Assembly: GCA_965230605.1 (NCBI GenBank)
Contig: CBDDLD010000004.1
Span: forward strand, 1,674,001-1,738,000
DNA length: 64,000 nucleotides
DNA from: CBDDLD01 sp965230605
GTDB taxonomy: Bacteria > Bacteroidota > Bacteroidia > Flavobacteriales > Flavobacteriaceae
Direction of reading: 5' to 3'
The notes beneath the pieces were generated by a model. It was given only the letters and a program-made list of their open reading frames with translations, had not been told where the DNA came from and made no database searches. Below are positions 61,596 to 64,000 of this stretch, piece after piece. A program made the translations under genes and the position numbers. Numbering within the stretch: the first letter of the stretch is position 1; the number at the start of each line of letters is the position of its first letter.

Positions 61596-62909
61596 ATGAA
61601 AAAGATTTTAGAATACTTCGATAGATTTAAAATCTACATAAACAACTCTATTTGGGTGCTAACCGGAATGGTAGTAAGGATGCTTATTACCATATTTATA
61701 GTATCTAGAATAGCCAACCAAATTGGTACCGAGGACTTCGGTTGGTATAACTTTGCCATTTCTGTTTTTACGGTACTTTTCTCATTCTCAGCCCTTGGAT
61801 TTAATCAATCCTTTGTAATAAAACATATCGTTAATAATGAAGATTCTAAAGAAGCGGTATTAGGAACTTCCATACTTGCTAGAGTTTTCTGGTCATTATT
61901 AATTCTTGCTGTTTTTGCTTTATGGATCGTTTTAACCGGTGCAGAAGTTAACTATTGGGTGGTATTACTGACCTGTACATGTATTTTATTTCAAGTATCC
62001 GAATTGTTTGTGGCTTATTATCAATGGAGGCTTAAAGCAAACGTCTATGTTGGTGTTGCATTAATAGCCTTAGTTATAGTTGCAGCACTATTAATCTTTG
62101 GATTATATATGGGATATGGTCTTGTCTATTTCATTTCCATATATGTATTAGAGCGTGTTCTCATTCTATTTGGTTTATTAATTGCTTTTAACAAGCTTGA
62201 AATTAAATTAACAGACCTAAAGTTTGACTACGCATTATTCAAAACACTTCTATTACAATCCTGGCCATTATTACTAGGGGCAATTTTAACAGCCCTTTAT
62301 GCTAGGTTTGACCAGTTTTTGATTAAATACTTCTTAAGTATGTCTGATATCGGAATTTATGGCACTGCAATCATATTAACCCAAATCTGGTATGTGATTC
62401 CTAGTCTCATAATTCCAATATTATATCCGAAAATTGCTGAAAAGAAAAAAGAAAAAGACTATGACAACTACTATAAAGTCATAACTTTACTCTATGGTAC
62501 ACTGAATTACTTTGCACTAGGTGTTATCTTACTAATGTACATCTTTGGCGACTATATTATTCTAGAGTTGTACGGTAAAGAATATGCAGATAGTGTCTAT
62601 ATTTTGAAAATATTAATATGGAATTTAATAATTCTGTTCCAAAGCCACCTTACTACCAGTATGATGATCATCGAAGGACGAGAACGCTACTTGTTTAATA
62701 CAAAACTAGTGAGTGTAATCATAAATGTAGTATTAAATATTATATTCTTAGCAACCTACGGAATTGTATTTGCCGCATATTCGTTGCTGATATCTTCATT
62801 TGTTTCATGGATTGTATTAGCTCTATTCGATTCCAAAATGCGCATGCTATTAAAACTGAATATCAAGTCTTATACGCTACCAATTAATTTTAAAAAATAT
62901 ATGATCTAG
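61596..62909 (+). CDS. Polysaccharide flippase (Wzx/MATE-like)
   Basis: 437 residues with about 12 hydrophobic helices along its whole length and the family opening NNSIWVLTGMVVRMLITIFIVSRIANQIGTEDFGWYNFAIS. The middle contains QSWPLLLGAILTALYARFDQFLIKYFLS. This is the oligosaccharide flippase (polysaccharide_synt) pattern. It moves lipid-linked oligosaccharide units across the inner membrane. It is the first gene of an exopolysaccharide or O-antigen locus continuing right, one base before the ligase-like gene. Confidence 0.93.
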   Translation: MKKILEYFDRFKIYINNSIWVLTGMVVRMLITIFIVSRIANQIGTEDFGWYNFAISVFTVLFSFSALGFNQSFVIKHIVNNEDSKEAVLGTSILARVFWSLLILAVFALWIVLTGAEVNYWVVLLTCTCILFQVSELFVAYYQWRLKANVYVGVALIALVIVAALLIFGLYMGYGLVYFISIYVLERVLILFGLLIAFNKLEIKLTDLKFDYALFKTLLLQSWPLLLGAILTALYARFDQFLIKYFLSMSDIGIYGTAIILTQIWYVIPSLIIPILYPKIAEKKKEKDYDNYYKVITLLYGTLNYFALGVILLMYIFGDYIILELYGKEYADSVYILKILIWNLIILFQSHLTTSMMIIEGRERYLFNTKLVSVIINVVLNIIFLATYGIVFAAYSLLISSFVSWIVLALFDSKMRMLLKLNIKSYTLPINFKKYMI

Positions 62910-62910
62910 T

Positions 62911-64000
62911 TTGAGAGGAGTCATTTTCATATTGCTAATTATGTTTGCTTGTGTCTTTGACATTTATCTGTCGAGAGCAGGTTACAACCCCTCTACTCCT
63001 GCATATACATTTATCCCCTTATTTTTTGCCTTATTTGTTGTACGCTTCAATCCAAAACTGTACTTACAATACTTTAAGACACATACCGTATTTGTACTTC
63101 TTGCATTTTTAATACTCTCAGTAGCGTATTCATTAAAAGAAGGCCCTTCTACAGAGGCCATAATGACGGAGCTCATTAATGCAGTTATCACGCTTCTTTT
63201 TTACTTCTTTGTATTGATTTTGTTTTCTAGAAGTAAGGATAAAGTAATTCGATGGTTTTTATTTGCGAGTTTGATTTGCATTATTGGAAGTCTTCTATAT
63301 GATATGTTTGTTGGTCTAGACGCTATGAATGAAGACCTAAGAAAAGGTGGGTTTGCTGGTAATCCGAATATTGCCGCTTCAGCTATGAAATTATTGGGGC
63401 TATGTCTTATATATCTGTATAGAGAGAACAAGCTTATTAGAACATTACTTCTAGTTTTTGTTGTGCTTTCAGTTTTTATGACCTTCTCCAGAAGTGGAAT
63501 GCTAGGTATCGTGTTAATGTCTTTCTTCCTACTCTTAAACAATTGGAAGTCTAAAATAGACATCAATTTAAAAACAGTTACGCAAGCCTTTATAAAAATT
63601 GTATTATCATTTGTACTTATATACACGGTACTCTTAACAGCAACAAACTACTTAAAAAAAGAGATTCCAGAATTTGGTATGGGTGATGCCGCTAAGCGTA
63701 TTGATATGTTGTTAGGAAGAGCGTCTAGCACAACCGGAACCAGAGATGACCAAGGAAAGTATGGTAGAAAAGGATTGCTTAAAATCTATATTAACAAGTT
63801 TAGAGAAAATCCTTTTGGCTATGGCACCGGGCATACATCAGATAAGTTGATCAATGTGAAGGACACGCATAATTTCTACTTAAAAATGGCTGTGAACTAT
63901 GGTATTATCGGATTAGTCATCTTATTAATGTTCTTTTTCATTTCGGCCAAAAGAAGCATTCAATACGATAACTATTATTATTTAATTTTTACGATTGTAA
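62911..64000 (+). CDS. O-antigen ligase/polymerase-like membrane protein (3' end missing)
   Basis: The frame is open from TTG at 62911 (or ATG at 62941) to the window edge, at least 363 residues without a stop. Many hydrophobic helices are present (IFILLIMFACVFDIYLS, FIPLFFALFVVRF, VFVLLAFLILSVAYS and others). The middle reads RKGGFAGNPNIAASAMKLLGLCLIY and FMTFSRSGMLGIVLM. A large periplasmic loop holds FRENPFGYGTGHTSDKLINVKDTHNFYLKMAVNYG. The NPN, SRSG and late HNFYL motifs are typical of the O-antigen ligase/Wzy superfamily. It lies 1 base after the flippase gene, so the two are co-transcribed. Confidence 0.85.
   Translation, partial: MRGVIFILLIMFACVFDIYLSRAGYNPSTPAYTFIPLFFALFVVRFNPKLYLQYFKTHTVFVLLAFLILSVAYSLKEGPSTEAIMTELINAVITLLFYFFVLILFSRSKDKVIRWFLFASLICIIGSLLYDMFVGLDAMNEDLRKGGFAGNPNIAASAMKLLGLCLIYLYRENKLIRTLLLVFVVLSVFMTFSRSGMLGIVLMSFFLLLNNWKSKIDINLKTVTQAFIKIVLSFVLIYTVLLTATNYLKKEIPEFGMGDAAKRIDMLLGRASSTTGTRDDQGKYGRKGLLKIYINKFRENPFGYGTGHTSDKLINVKDTHNFYLKMAVNYGIIGLVILLMFFFISAKRSIQYDNYYYLIFTIV

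Overview
The window is chromosomal DNA from a member of the Bacteroidota, most likely a marine Flavobacteriaceae. The evidence is low GC content, type IX secretion system (T9SS) cargo with both type A and type B C-terminal domains, a PorP/SprF protein, the T9SS regulator PorX, a fused LpxC/FabZ, a fused HisB, promoters of the TTG-N17-22-TAnnTTTG type, and starts without Shine-Dalgarno sequences. No rRNA, tRNA, CRISPR array, insertion sequence or prophage was seen, so this looks like ordinary core chromosome with an exopolysaccharide locus beginning at the right edge.

Layout. 1-10119: the end of a giant SprB-repeat surface protein, its PorP/SprF partner and a LamG-like lipoprotein. 10131-19055: a PDZ/hydrolase, a LytTR regulator, a divergent HxlR/quinone-oxidoreductase pair with a repeat-rich control region, a SigZ-like ECF sigma factor with two companion genes, an M23 peptidase and a nucleotidase. 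19058-33788: a transhydrogenase-like flavoprotein next to a membrane class III cyclase, an MscS channel, a beta-propeller/Ig lipoprotein pair, several DUF genes, a TruA-like protein, a second LytTR regulator and a TraB-like protein. 33839-40977: a complete histidine operon in the order hisG-D-C-B-H-A-F-IE (minus strand), preceded by a leader peptide with five His codons and an attenuator. 41041-45219: fabG, a secreted protein, a VWA membrane protein and a prohibitin-like protein. 45992-52949: sucD and the lipid A cluster (HD protein, lpxD, lpxC/fabZ, lpxA, efp, second lpxD). 52986-57541: porX, tsaE, a small exported peptide overlapping a membrane protein, ald and a DUF4258 protein. 57552-61208: a T9SS-secreted pectate-lyase-like protein. 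61596-64000: a flippase and an O-antigen ligase-like protein that runs off the window.

Two regulatory systems stand out. The his leader (40835-40977) has a leader peptide, an antiterminator and an intrinsic terminator that can all be read directly. It also has an 11-base complement of the terminator loop lying just before hisG. The SigZ-like locus (15189-17339) carries the same 26-base promoter-like element upstream of both the sigma gene and a Cys-rich exported protein. That points to an autoregulated ECF regulon which also includes a membrane protein with a flavinylation-like DAxSGxT motif.

All function calls are from reading the translated sequences; no database search was run.
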